Below are positions 6,226 through 14,517 of a stretch of DNA of 22,407 bases, in pieces. The translations under genes and the position numbers were made by a program. Where the stretch lies: positions 1 through 22,407 of the forward strand of contig JAZGEV010000137.1 of NCBI GenBank assembly GCA_036478895.1, given 5' to 3'. Every line of letters begins with the position of its first letter. Position 1 is the stretch's first letter. Source of the stretch: S010-17 sp036478895. GTDB taxonomy: Bacteria > Bacteroidota > Bacteroidia > Flavobacteriales > Flavobacteriaceae. Below the pieces are notes generated by a model, which did no database searches, had not been told where the DNA came from, and saw only the letters and a list, made by a program, of their open reading frames with translations.

Positions 6226-7560
6226 ATGTTAAAAAAAGGAGATAAAAAATTAATTGGCGCTTGGGCATTTTATGATTGGGCAAATTCTGTTTATCCATTG
6301 GTAATAACAACAGCTGTTTTTCCTATTTTTTATGGGATGATGACTGGTGGAAAAGGCGCAAAGGTTACTTTTTTAGGCTCTCAAATAGATGCCACAGAAT
6401 TGTACACCTATACCTTGTCTTTATCCTTTTTAATAGTGGCATTTATGTCGCCAATGCTATCGAGTATAGCTGATTATATGGGAAATAAAAAACGTTTTAT
6501 GCAATTTTTTTGTTTTCTAGGGTCGTTTTCAGTTATGGCACTTTCATTTTTTAATGGCATTGAAACCTTATGGATTGGCTTAACGTTTTCCATATTGGCA
6601 AGTATCGGTTTTTGGGGTTCATTGGTGTTTTATAATGCCTATTTAACCGAAGTTGCACCACCAGAAGATCACGATAAAATATCAGCCAAAGGCTTTATAA
6701 ATGGCTATATTGGCTCTGTAATATTATTGGTTTTTATCTTGTCGATGATGATGTTTCCAAACATTTATGGTTTTATAGATCATCCATTAGCAAAAGGTGA
6801 AGCGCCGCCAAACAAAGTATTTCACACAGCTTTTATTTTAGTTGGAATTTGGTGGTTAGGGTTTGCACAATACACATTTAAATATTTGCCAAACAATACA
6901 TTTAAACGCAAACCAGAAAAAGATTTTATTTTTAAAGGCTTTAGAGAGTTGAAAAAAGTATTTAAAGAAATTAAACAGCATCCAACAATTTACATATTTT
7001 TATGGGCGTTTTTCTTAATTAGTGCTGGTATTCAAACAATAATTGTTTTGGCAGCAAAATTTGGTGCAGATGAATTAGGTTTGCCAACAATGAACTTAAT
7101 AATTACTATTTTATTAATTCAACTTGTTGCTATTTTAGGAGCCACTTTATTTGCCAAATTATCTAAAAAAATAGGAAATATTACAACTTTAAAAATTACA
7201 ATTGTTATATGGATTATTGTGTGCTTTATGGCATATTTATTACCTGGAGAAAGCCCTAATGTGGATATGTATTTTTATGCTTTAGGTGGTTTTTTAGGCT
7301 TGGTGTTAGGTGCTACGCAAACTTTAGCACGCTCTACCTATTCTAAGTTAATTCCCGAAGATACGTATGATAATGCAACCTATTTTAGTTTTTACGATGT
7401 GACCGAAAAATTCGCCATTGTTCTAGGAACTTTATCATTTGGTTTGGCTATGCGTTTCTCCGAGGGATCTATGCGATTCTCCGTATTATTATTGGCAATT
7501 TTCTTTTTCTTAGGTCTTATTGTAATTAGTTTTATGAAGAAAACAAAGTATGTAAGATAG
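6226..7560 (+). CDS. MFS transporter, UMF1/Atg22-like permease
   Basis: A 444-residue integral inner-membrane permease of the UMF1 branch of the major facilitator superfamily (related to yeast vacuolar Atg22). Substrate is unknown; amino-acid efflux is known for Atg22 only. The family hallmark WAFYDWANSVYP is at 13-24, and about 12 hydrophobic segments follow, with a basic cytoplasmic stretch near the middle (FKRKPEKDF). The start is the ATG at 6226. An upstream in-frame start at 6184 falls inside the terminator hairpin of the previous gene and adds a non-conserved extension, so it is rejected. It converges with the next gene, the two stop codons lying 2 bases apart. Confidence 0.9.
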   Translation: MLKKGDKKLIGAWAFYDWANSVYPLVITTAVFPIFYGMMTGGKGAKVTFLGSQIDATELYTYTLSLSFLIVAFMSPMLSSIADYMGNKKRFMQFFCFLGSFSVMALSFFNGIETLWIGLTFSILASIGFWGSLVFYNAYLTEVAPPEDHDKISAKGFINGYIGSVILLVFILSMMMFPNIYGFIDHPLAKGEAPPNKVFHTAFILVGIWWLGFAQYTFKYLPNNTFKRKPEKDFIFKGFRELKKVFKEIKQHPTIYIFLWAFFLISAGIQTIIVLAAKFGADELGLPTMNLIITILLIQLVAILGATLFAKLSKKIGNITTLKITIVIWIIVCFMAYLLPGESPNVDMYFYALGGFLGLVLGATQTLARSTYSKLIPEDTYDNATYFSFYDVTEKFAIVLGTLSFGLAMRFSEGSMRFSVLLLAIFFFLGLIVISFMKKTKYVR

Positions 7561-7562
7561 TC

Positions 7563-8744
7563 TTATTTTTCAGTACCTAGTAAATCCTTTAACCTTTCAT
7601 TTGCATGCCAAATGACTTGGTAAAAAACAATGGTTGGATTTTTAAAAATGGTTTTAAAATCAGGAATATTTGCAATAGTACTCGGTAAAGATTCTAGAGA
7701 CAAAGCAACGGCTAATGATAATTGTTTAAAACGCCCTTTCATCAAATATTCTTTTATTTTGGGATTGTATAACTCGGTTCCTAAAACAGTAAAAGTAACT
7801 ACCAATAAAATAGCGCGTAAGTTCATTGTTACGCCAATTTTTAGACCTTCAGTTATGCCTTTGGTTGTGTCTGTATCAGTAAAAAGTAGTGTTGTAAGCA
7901 TTGTAATAAGCACAAACCAAATCCAAAATTTAGGTTTTGCAACTTGTCGCATTGCTCGTTTGTATCTAAATGACCAAAAAGCAACCAAAACAACAACAAG
8001 CATAATCCAATATTCAAAACGAATGTAATTTTTTGAAATCATAATAGCAATTGGTAAAAATAAATTTGCAATTAACCAAAAAATAGAATAATTAAATGAT
8101 TTACTCTGAGTAATAAAATGCGATTTAGTTGAAAATTTTACTTCTAAAAAAGTAGGATTGTAATTATCATCTAACAAGTTTTTTCCAATCTTAATACCTA
8201 TTAAGGCGGCAATAATTCCTAATATGATGTATATTATCAGTAAGGTTGCCAAAGGTACCCAAACAATATCAAAATCCCAATGCAATTTTTTTTGAGCCGA
8301 TCGCATTAGTTTTTCATAAACCTTTATTATATCCATACCATAATAAAAAACCATATTTATTATTTTATGAACTAAATTCCACGACATCGCTAATGCAGCA
8401 CCAACTATAAATCCTATTTTTTTTCGTTTAAAAATGTAAACAGCAGATTCTAATAAGACACCTTCCATAAAAATTGCAACCATTGGTCCAAAAATTATAG
8501 CGCTAGGCGATAATGTTTTTAACAAAGCACAAATTAATCCCGAACGCCAAATAATACCTTTTTCAGTCCATAAATGACTTGCAGAAATTAATAAAATCAT
8601 AGCAACACCAACCAACATATTACCGCTAAAAGGCATACGTATGTTGTGCAAAAAACTACCCAATACAATTTCTGAAGCCGCCCAAACTGTACCAAGTACA
8701 GCCGCTTTTATCCATTTACTAGTAATTGTGGTAGATGATAACAT
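7563..8744 (-). CDS. multi-pass membrane protein, ECF-transporter S/T-like fusion
   Basis: A 393-residue polytopic membrane protein. The N-terminal part (about 13-187) has closely packed hydrophobic helices with small residues, resembling a substrate-binding S component of energy-coupling-factor transporters. The C-terminal part (about 218-393) has four further hydrophobic segments, then GTELYNPKIKEYL and LAVALSLESLPS, which follow the CbiQ/EcfT pattern (GT..l then a cytoplasmic helix). So it may be a fused S-T subunit; this rests on pattern similarity, not on clear motifs. No ABC ATPase gene is in the window. It lies 108 bases downstream of the ModE-like regulator on the same strand, suggesting co-regulation and perhaps metal, oxyanion or cofactor uptake (inference). 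Confidence 0.6.
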   Translation of the reverse strand: MLSSTTITSKWIKAAVLGTVWAASEIVLGSFLHNIRMPFSGNMLVGVAMILLISASHLWTEKGIIWRSGLICALLKTLSPSAIIFGPMVAIFMEGVLLESAVYIFKRKKIGFIVGAALAMSWNLVHKIINMVFYYGMDIIKVYEKLMRSAQKKLHWDFDIVWVPLATLLIIYIILGIIAALIGIKIGKNLLDDNYNPTFLEVKFSTKSHFITQSKSFNYSIFWLIANLFLPIAIMISKNYIRFEYWIMLVVVLVAFWSFRYKRAMRQVAKPKFWIWFVLITMLTTLLFTDTDTTKGITEGLKIGVTMNLRAILLVVTFTVLGTELYNPKIKEYLMKGRFKQLSLAVALSLESLPSTIANIPDFKTIFKNPTIVFYQVIWHANERLKDLLGTEK

Positions 8745-8852
8745 AGCAATTTATTGAATATATTTAAACTTAAAAACCGAAATTCCCGATTAGGAATAAC
8801 GCTAGGCGAAAATAGCAAAATAATTTAGATATAAAATGAATATTTATAAAAA

Positions 8853-9182
8853 TTATAGGGAATTTGTATCTGCAAATTTTTCAAACTCAACAGCTAATTT
8901 TTGGAAACGTTTTATAAGCTGTAATCCGTGAGGTGTAACAGTAGACGATCCGCCTTTTGCACCGCCACGCTTTATTAAAACAACAGGATCTGCACTGGTT
9001 TTGTTCATGTGAGAAACTGCATAATAGGCCTTTCTGTATGACATTTTTAAGGCTTCCGCAGCTTTTTTTAAAGAACCCAATTCCTCTATTTTTAATAATA
9101 AAGCAACACGACCTTTTCCTAAAAACGGCTCATTATTATGTGTGATCCAAAACCGAAAAGATGTGTTGTAGCCGTGATTCAT
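8853..9182 (-). CDS. ModE-like winged-helix DNA-binding regulator
   Basis: A 109-residue stand-alone version of the N-terminal DNA-binding domain of ModE (molybdate-dependent regulator, LysR-like winged helix). The helix-turn-helix is at 36-60 (GSLKKAAEALKMSYRKAYY). The wing contains RGGAKGGSSTVTPHG (72-86), closely parallel to the ATGGKGGGG wing of ModE. The C-terminal molybdate-binding TOBE domains are absent, so ligand sensing must lie elsewhere or not exist. Such proteins are often labelled LysR family, but the LysR effector domain is missing. It is followed by the S/T-like membrane protein gene on the same strand and is divergent from lhgO. Confidence 0.85.
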   Translation of the reverse strand: MNHGYNTSFRFWITHNNEPFLGKGRVALLLKIEELGSLKKAAEALKMSYRKAYYAVSHMNKTSADPVVLIKRGGAKGGSSTVTPHGLQLIKRFQKLAVEFEKFADTNSL

Positions 9183-9220
9183 AAAACAAGTATTCTATTA
9201 CAAATATATTCATATTTTTT

Positions 9221-9248
9221 CAAAGTTAGCATTCTAAATTAGAAACAA
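9221..9248 (-). promoter_or_regulatory. promoter of the ModE-like gene with internal palindrome
   Basis: On the minus strand, TTG (9248-9246), a 17-base spacer and TAACTTTG (9228-9221) match the Bacteroidetes consensus. The spacer holds the palindrome TTCTAA-A-TTAGAA (9232-9244), a candidate operator for autoregulation and perhaps for divergent lhgO. A second -7-like TATATTTG lies closer to the gene (9207-9200). Confidence 0.55.
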
Positions 9249-9276
9249 ATATTACCTTTACATTTAAATAAAATAT

Positions 9277-10542
9277 ATGAAAACAAGATACGATTTTTTA
9301 ATAGTTGGTGGCGGCATAATTGGACTAGCAACGGCTTATAAATTACAATTGAAATTTCCTCATAAAACAATTGCAGTTCTTGAGAAAGAAGAACGCATTG
9401 GAAAACATCAAACAGGTCGTAATTCGGGTGTCATTCATTCAGGAATTTATTACACGCCAAATTCATTTAAGGCAAAAAATTGTAAAAACGGAAGAGAACA
9501 GTTGGTTGCTTTCGCTGAGAAATATAACATTGAACATGAGATTTGTGGTAAAGTAATTGTAGCAACTACAAAAGAAGAAGTGCCCTTATTAGATGTTATT
9601 TATAAAAAAGGCTTGGAAAATAAAACACCTGGTATTTGTTATTTAAATACCGAAGAAACCAAAGAAAAAGAACCATTCATTGAAGCGTTTAAATCCATTT
9701 GGGTACCAACTGCCGGAATTATTAATTATGTGGAAGTAGCCAATAAATTCGCAATTTTAATAAAAAAATTAAACGGCAATAGTAAAATCATTTTCTCGTG
9801 TAAAGTAGATAGAATTACAGAAGATAACCCAAAATTTAAAACACTTTCAACCAATAAAGGTGACTTTAAAACTGAAAAAATAATTTTTTGTACAGGATTA
9901 CAATCCGACAGGAATGCAAAAAAAAATAAGGCTAAAATTGATATGCAAATTGTTGGCTTTAGAGGTGATTATTATAAACTTCAAGAGCACGCAACACATA
10001 AAATAAAATCACTAGTATATCCAGTTCCCGATCCAGATTTTCCCTTTTTGGGCGTCCATTTTACAAAAATGATAACTGGTGGTATTGAATGTGGACCAAA
10101 TGCAGTATTTTCTTTTAAGCGCGAAGGTTATACAACAACTAGTTTTAGTTTTAAAGATAGTTTTCAAGCCTTGACTTATAAAGGTACGTGGAAATTATTT
10201 GCAAAACATTGGCGACAAGGCATGCAAGAATATAAACGCGCATTTTCTAAAGTTTTATTTCTAAAAGCCTTGCAAAAAATGATGCCATCATTAACACTAA
10301 ATGATATTGAAAGAGCACGTTCTGGCGTTAGAGCACAAGCTGTTGATACTAATGGTGGAATGGTAGATGATTTTTTAATAGAAGAAAAAAATGGCAGCAT
10401 TCATGTTTTAAATGCGCCTTCTCCAGCAGCAACATCTTGTTTGGCAATTGCCGATGAAATTGTAAGCAGAGCCTTGTCATTCTCTACAAATAAAAACACC
10501 AAAACCGATGAAGGTGTTTGTTGCTATCACGAAAAGGAATAG
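9277..10542 (+). CDS. lhgO: L-2-hydroxyglutarate oxidase
   Basis: A 421-residue FAD-dependent oxidoreductase of the DAO family that oxidises L-2-hydroxyglutarate to 2-oxoglutarate. The dinucleotide-binding GGGIIG is at 11-16 (GxGxxG with G11, G13, G16), followed by the family hallmark HQTGRNSGVIHSGIYY (44-59). The C-terminal FAD-contacting segment has GVRAQAVD and NAPSPAATSCLAIAD, as in LhgO/YgaF proteins. The last 20 or so residues (STNKNTKTDEGVCCYHEKE) extend beyond the usual end of about 400 residues and carry a Cys pair of unknown meaning. It is probably monocistronic, divergent from the ModE-like regulator; membrane association cannot be read from the sequence. Confidence 0.92.
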   Translation: MKTRYDFLIVGGGIIGLATAYKLQLKFPHKTIAVLEKEERIGKHQTGRNSGVIHSGIYYTPNSFKAKNCKNGREQLVAFAEKYNIEHEICGKVIVATTKEEVPLLDVIYKKGLENKTPGICYLNTEETKEKEPFIEAFKSIWVPTAGIINYVEVANKFAILIKKLNGNSKIIFSCKVDRITEDNPKFKTLSTNKGDFKTEKIIFCTGLQSDRNAKKNKAKIDMQIVGFRGDYYKLQEHATHKIKSLVYPVPDPDFPFLGVHFTKMITGGIECGPNAVFSFKREGYTTTSFSFKDSFQALTYKGTWKLFAKHWRQGMQEYKRAFSKVLFLKALQKMMPSLTLNDIERARSGVRAQAVDTNGGMVDDFLIEEKNGSIHVLNAPSPAATSCLAIADEIVSRALSFSTNKNTKTDEGVCCYHEKE

Positions 10543-10565
10543 ATTTATATCAACTTTCTAAATCC

Positions 10566-11174
10566 TTAAACATCTTTAGCGTTAAGTTCGTTATAGTTTA
10601 CGTTTAGTTTACTCAATAAAATACCATAGAGTAACCTGTAGAAAAGCCAAACTATAAAAATAAAAAATAAAGTAAAAACAACTGCAATTACCCAAAAGAG
10701 ATTCATATTAAAATCACTTGGTATCTGTTCTAGAAAATTATCCGATAAGGATATTTTATAAGCAATCTTAAAAATTAAAATAGCAGCAATTGTTAGCTGT
10801 GAAAACACATAATAACTCACAATTTTTTTTGTACGAATAATATCTTTCATTAACTTTTTAGATGAATCGTTTACACAAATGGCTTTGTAATTTTTATAGA
10901 ATAAATAGATAAACGTTGGCATTATAATGCAAAAATTAATAATATTTAAAATTTTTGTAAAACTCTCTATACCAATTTCCGATTCAACGTCACTCGTGTC
11001 TAAAAATAGCGTTGGTAAAATAAAAATAACAAATTCTATAATACTAATATAAAATATCCATTTTACAATAGAAGCAGATTTTGTGTGAATCATTTTGTAA
11101 ATATCAGTTTCAGAAAACTGAATTTTACTTAGCTTTTGGCTTTTCCAAATATCCTTTAATTTATCTGTTGTCAT
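10566..11174 (-). CDS. membrane protein paired with ECF sigma factor (possible anti-sigma)
   Basis: A 202-residue protein with a cytoplasmic N-terminal stretch (about 1-37, MTTDKLKDIWKSQK) and four hydrophobic segments (roughly 39-57, 75-97, 116-136 and 157-188). No zinc anti-sigma motif (HxxxCxxC) is present. The gene starts 3 bases after the stop of the ECF sigma factor gene, so the two are surely co-transcribed. By position it is the candidate sigma-controlling partner, as is common in Bacteroidetes, but no anti-sigma domain is recognisable and this role is inferred. It ends 23 bases from the stop of lhgO, convergent. Confidence 0.75.
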   Translation of the reverse strand: MTTDKLKDIWKSQKLSKIQFSETDIYKMIHTKSASIVKWIFYISIIEFVIFILPTLFLDTSDVESEIGIESFTKILNIINFCIIMPTFIYLFYKNYKAICVNDSSKKLMKDIIRTKKIVSYYVFSQLTIAAILIFKIAYKISLSDNFLEQIPSDFNMNLFWVIAVVFTLFFIFIVWLFYRLLYGILLSKLNVNYNELNAKDV

Positions 11175-11177
11175 AGG

Positions 11178-11672
11178 TTAAGGATTTAGTATGTTTTTTA
11201 ATTTTGTTTTTGCTCTATTCATTTTTACTCTCGCATTGACTTCACTAATACCTAAAACTGTTGAAATTTCGGTATAAGGTTTGCTTTCCAAATACATTAA
11301 AACCAATGCCTTTTCAATATCGTTGAGCGTATTTATGGCATCGTATAATAAAGCGACTTGTTTGTCTTGCGTGTCATCATAGCCACTATATTCCAATTCT
11401 TTTAAATTGTCATAGATCTGACTCGTTTGAATGCTTCTCTTCTTTTTACGATATAAAGAAATAGCCGTATTTATGGCCACTCTGTACATCCAAGTACTAA
11501 ACTTAGAATTGCCCTTAAACTTTGGGTACGCTTTAAATAACTGTATCGATATTTCTTGAAACAAATCTTTATGTTGCGCTTCTCCTTTAGTATAGGCTCT
11601 ACATATTTTATGAATAATGCCTTGATTACTTTGCAGCTCTTGGACAAATTTATGTTCGAGTTCTTTATTCAA
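11178..11672 (-). CDS. ECF-type RNA polymerase sigma factor
   Basis: A 164-residue sigma-70 family protein with only regions 2 and 4, as in the ECF class. Region 2 is about 20-85 (DLFQEISIQLFKAYPKF, then FSTWMYRVAINTAI). Region 4 is about 105-162, with the helix-turn-helix YTEISTVLGISEVNARVKMNRA. It redirects RNA polymerase to a stress or envelope regulon that cannot be named from sequence. The start codon is TTG at 11672-11670: no in-frame ATG lies between it and the upstream stop, and a start at the next Met would delete most of region 2. Its partner membrane protein follows at once. Confidence 0.92.
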   Translation of the reverse strand: MNKELEHKFVQELQSNQGIIHKICRAYTKGEAQHKDLFQEISIQLFKAYPKFKGNSKFSTWMYRVAINTAISLYRKKKRSIQTSQIYDNLKELEYSGYDDTQDKQVALLYDAINTLNDIEKALVLMYLESKPYTEISTVLGISEVNARVKMNRAKTKLKNILNP

Positions 11673-11765
11673 TGTTTGGGTTTAGTTAGGTTATTAATAA
11701 GTAGTTTAAAAGAGAGTTTTGTTACATTAAAAGTACTATTTTTTTGTTTGATGAATTCCATTCAT

Positions 11766-11800
11766 ATAAAAACAACGTAATTTATTAAAAATCACGTTGT
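11766..11800 (-). terminator. Rho-independent terminator after the DUF5916 gene
   Basis: Minus-strand hairpin with stem ACAACGT (11772-11778) and ACGTTGT (11794-11800), extended by A-T pairs, followed by a T run on the minus strand (11771-11768). It lies 30 bases past the stop of the DUF5916 gene and insulates it from the ECF sigma operon. Confidence 0.7.
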
Positions 11801-11829
11801 ATAAATATTTTTTATTGCCAGAAAAACAA

Positions 11830-14283
11830 TTAACTCTTACGCCAAGATTTTACTTGATTATAATCCAAATAATAAATTAACTTTAAAGAAACAGTATTGG
11901 ATTTATCTTGGTCAAATAGATTGGTTAAATTGTCACCATAGGTAAGTTGAGATTGATTGTCAAAATTAAAAATTTGATTACGGTATAAAGCAACCAGCTG
12001 ACTTCCTGGAGCAAACTCCCAATTATAACTTAAATCTACATTCCAAATATTATAATTAATATCATGATTATTTGTGTAGGCATTTGTACTTAAAGTACCA
12101 TCATTCTCTAGTTTATAAAATTGAGAATCATAAGTTACTGGTGACCAGAAGTGACGAAATGATAAACCTAAAGCAGATTTTGTAGAAAAATTATATTTAG
12201 TTGAAATTGAATTTGTCCAAGTGCTCTCATCTCTATTTCCAAATATTATATTATTCACATCAGATGAATTTACAGTTCCTTTTTGATTGTTTCCTCGACT
12301 GTGATTGAGACTATAAACAACCGTAATCTTATCATTAATTCTGTATCTAGGTGATAACATTAATGAGGTGTAGTTTCTGTTTTCATTAAATCGTAATCCG
12401 TGATATGCTCTAATGTCAAGCGCGAATTTTTTATTGTAACTTGTAGAAATCCATCCATTAAACCCAATACTAGGCGAATTTTTATAAAAACGGCCTTCAA
12501 CACGTGGTTCATAATAATCGTATTGATCGCCAATACTACCATTCATATGGAATCCAAAGGATAATTGTTTTTTTGTGGTTGCATTAAAGTTGAAATTAAG
12601 ATGATTACCAGTATATAAATTTGGTTTAGCTAAATAACTAGCGGTTGTTTCATCTAAGGTCATTAAATAGGATGTACTTCCGTTTATATTAAAATTATAA
12701 CGGTTAAAAATTCCTTTTGGTTCAATAATACGGTAGCTATAATAGGTTTCATAATTCACTACATTATTTCGTCTTTGGAAACCTAGATCATTTTTGTCAT
12801 AGTTTTTTGTGATGAAATTTGTTTCAATACCATAATGATGTTTGCCGTTTACTTTTCCAAATTCAAAAACACCTTCGTAACCAGTTTTTACGTCATCGCT
12901 AAAACTTTGATATACATTACTCATAGCAAGACCACCTTCAAAATTAAATTTGTCGTTTTTTGTAGTGATGTCAAATAGAGCACCAATCACGTTTGCATCT
13001 TTTTCACTACCATTTCTCATCACATTAGTGTTTATAAGCGTAACAGACGATTTTTTGTTAAACTGTTGATCCAAAACAAGTACATTATAGTTTGCTAAAG
13101 GCTCAGTAACAACTTCTCTAGTAGTATTGTCTGTAATGTTTTTAACAGTTGCTTTTGTGGTTTCGGTAATTGCATTAAAAACACCAATACCCAAACCGTT
13201 TTTTGTTCGTCCAGATATTTTTATAGCATTTAGCATATTCACTTTATTGGGATTTTCTATAATTGTTTCATTGGCAGTTGTTATTATATTATTTTTATTT
13301 ATTGGCGTACTTCCAATACGTCTAGAATAGAAGAAATCACCCTTTCCAAAAAGATCTGTTCCTTCGGTAAAAAAGGCTCTCTTGTCAGAAAATTGCTGCT
13401 CAAATGGACCCAAATTTAAAGTTAAATCATCAAAGGCAACTTGTCCAAAATCTGGAATAAGCGTCGCGTCTAAAGTGAAATTTTCACTTAAACCGTATTT
13501 TAAATCCATACCAGCACTCCAATCAAATTCAGTTTCGTCTGCAAAACTATTAATTGAACCAAATATAAATGGATTTACACTCAATCTCACAGGTGGTTTT
13601 ATATTTTCAATACCTGTTATAATACCATCATATTGACTAATACTTCCTTTTTCTCTATTGATAAAATTCCAAGAATATTGATCTCTATTATCGCGGTGAT
13701 GTCTGTGAAAATTCAAACCCCAAGTTTGTACTTTTTCATTTGAAAATCGCAAAGCAGAATAAGGTATTTTAATTTCAACAATCCAGCCATTATCAACTAT
13801 TTTAACTTTGCTTTCCCAAATAGCATTCCAACTAAAATCTTCTCTACCATTGGCAGCTTTCCCATCGTTTTGATTTCCTGTACTCATTACAAAAAATTCC
13901 GTTTGATTTATACCATCATTTTGTGGGTTCAAAATAACACCAAAAAAATCTGCATTTCCAAAATTATCGCGTGTTTGAAATTCCATAGGTATATTGGCAA
14001 TATTATCATCGTAAAGATAAGCGCCAAAATAAATAGCTTCATCATCGTAAGCCACTTTAACTTCGGTTTTTATATTATTGGGTTCTTTTAAACCGCTAGT
14101 AGGCCTAAACATAACAAAATCCCCAGCAATATTGGCATTTTTCCAAGCGTCATCATCCAGTACACCATCAATTTTTGGAGCTTTATCAACCCTTTTAATT
14201 TGTAATTCTTTATGAGTGATATTTTCTTGTCCAAAAACAAGTGTCGTTATTAGTAGTACGAGTATTAAAATTATTTTTTGCAT
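11830..14283 (-). CDS. DUF5916 outer-membrane protein with CBM9-like domain
   Basis: An 817-residue exported protein. Signal peptide is 1-19 (hydrophobic run ending VFGQ). Residues about 30-225 match the carbohydrate-binding family 9-like sandwich found at the start of these proteins (IDGVLDDDAW, then YDDEAIYFGAYLYD, then WIVEIKIPYSALRF). The rest (about 235-817) is DUF5916, rich in alternating aromatic/polar strands that look like an outer-membrane beta-barrel, with the family hallmark DFGQVAFDDLTLNL and FFTEGTDLF around 280-315. The barrel-type C-terminus ends with a Tyr-rich strand. The role is unknown; a surface transporter or sugar-binding function is conjecture. There is no SusC/SusD partner. 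It is monocistronic with its own terminator. Confidence 0.88.
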   Translation of the reverse strand: MQKIILILVLLITTLVFGQENITHKELQIKRVDKAPKIDGVLDDDAWKNANIAGDFVMFRPTSGLKEPNNIKTEVKVAYDDEAIYFGAYLYDDNIANIPMEFQTRDNFGNADFFGVILNPQNDGINQTEFFVMSTGNQNDGKAANGREDFSWNAIWESKVKIVDNGWIVEIKIPYSALRFSNEKVQTWGLNFHRHHRDNRDQYSWNFINREKGSISQYDGIITGIENIKPPVRLSVNPFIFGSINSFADETEFDWSAGMDLKYGLSENFTLDATLIPDFGQVAFDDLTLNLGPFEQQFSDKRAFFTEGTDLFGKGDFFYSRRIGSTPINKNNIITTANETIIENPNKVNMLNAIKISGRTKNGLGIGVFNAITETTKATVKNITDNTTREVVTEPLANYNVLVLDQQFNKKSSVTLINTNVMRNGSEKDANVIGALFDITTKNDKFNFEGGLAMSNVYQSFSDDVKTGYEGVFEFGKVNGKHHYGIETNFITKNYDKNDLGFQRRNNVVNYETYYSYRIIEPKGIFNRYNFNINGSTSYLMTLDETTASYLAKPNLYTGNHLNFNFNATTKKQLSFGFHMNGSIGDQYDYYEPRVEGRFYKNSPSIGFNGWISTSYNKKFALDIRAYHGLRFNENRNYTSLMLSPRYRINDKITVVYSLNHSRGNNQKGTVNSSDVNNIIFGNRDESTWTNSISTKYNFSTKSALGLSFRHFWSPVTYDSQFYKLENDGTLSTNAYTNNHDINYNIWNVDLSYNWEFAPGSQLVALYRNQIFNFDNQSQLTYGDNLTNLFDQDKSNTVSLKLIYYLDYNQVKSWRKS

Positions 14284-14459
14284 AAGATTGGTTTTTTCAG
14301 TTTAAGTAGCACAACAAAATTATTCTTTTGTTTTAAGGGCTTATCATAAATTTATGTTAAACATATCTTAAAGACGCAGTTTGTGAGTAATTGTTACAAT
14401 TTTTTATTAATTGATTTGAAATGTTTGTGTTTGATGTTAAAAAATAATAAAAATTTAAA

Positions 14460-14491
14460 TTGTAATTTTCAATAATTTAGTTTTAACTTTG
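14460..14491 (+). promoter_or_regulatory. promoter of sucC
   Basis: TTG at 14460-14462, a 21-base spacer and TAACTTTG at 14484-14491 match TTG-N17-23-TAnnTTTG, 26 bases before the sucC ATG. The rest of the 14284-14517 spacer is AT-rich with no other signal that I can defend. Confidence 0.7.
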
Positions 14492-14517
14492 CGATTCAAT
14501 AATTTAATGTAGATAAA

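Noticed and set aside
8853..9182. LysR-family regulator call
   Set aside because: Only the winged-helix domain is present and its wing matches ModE; the LysR effector domain is absent.
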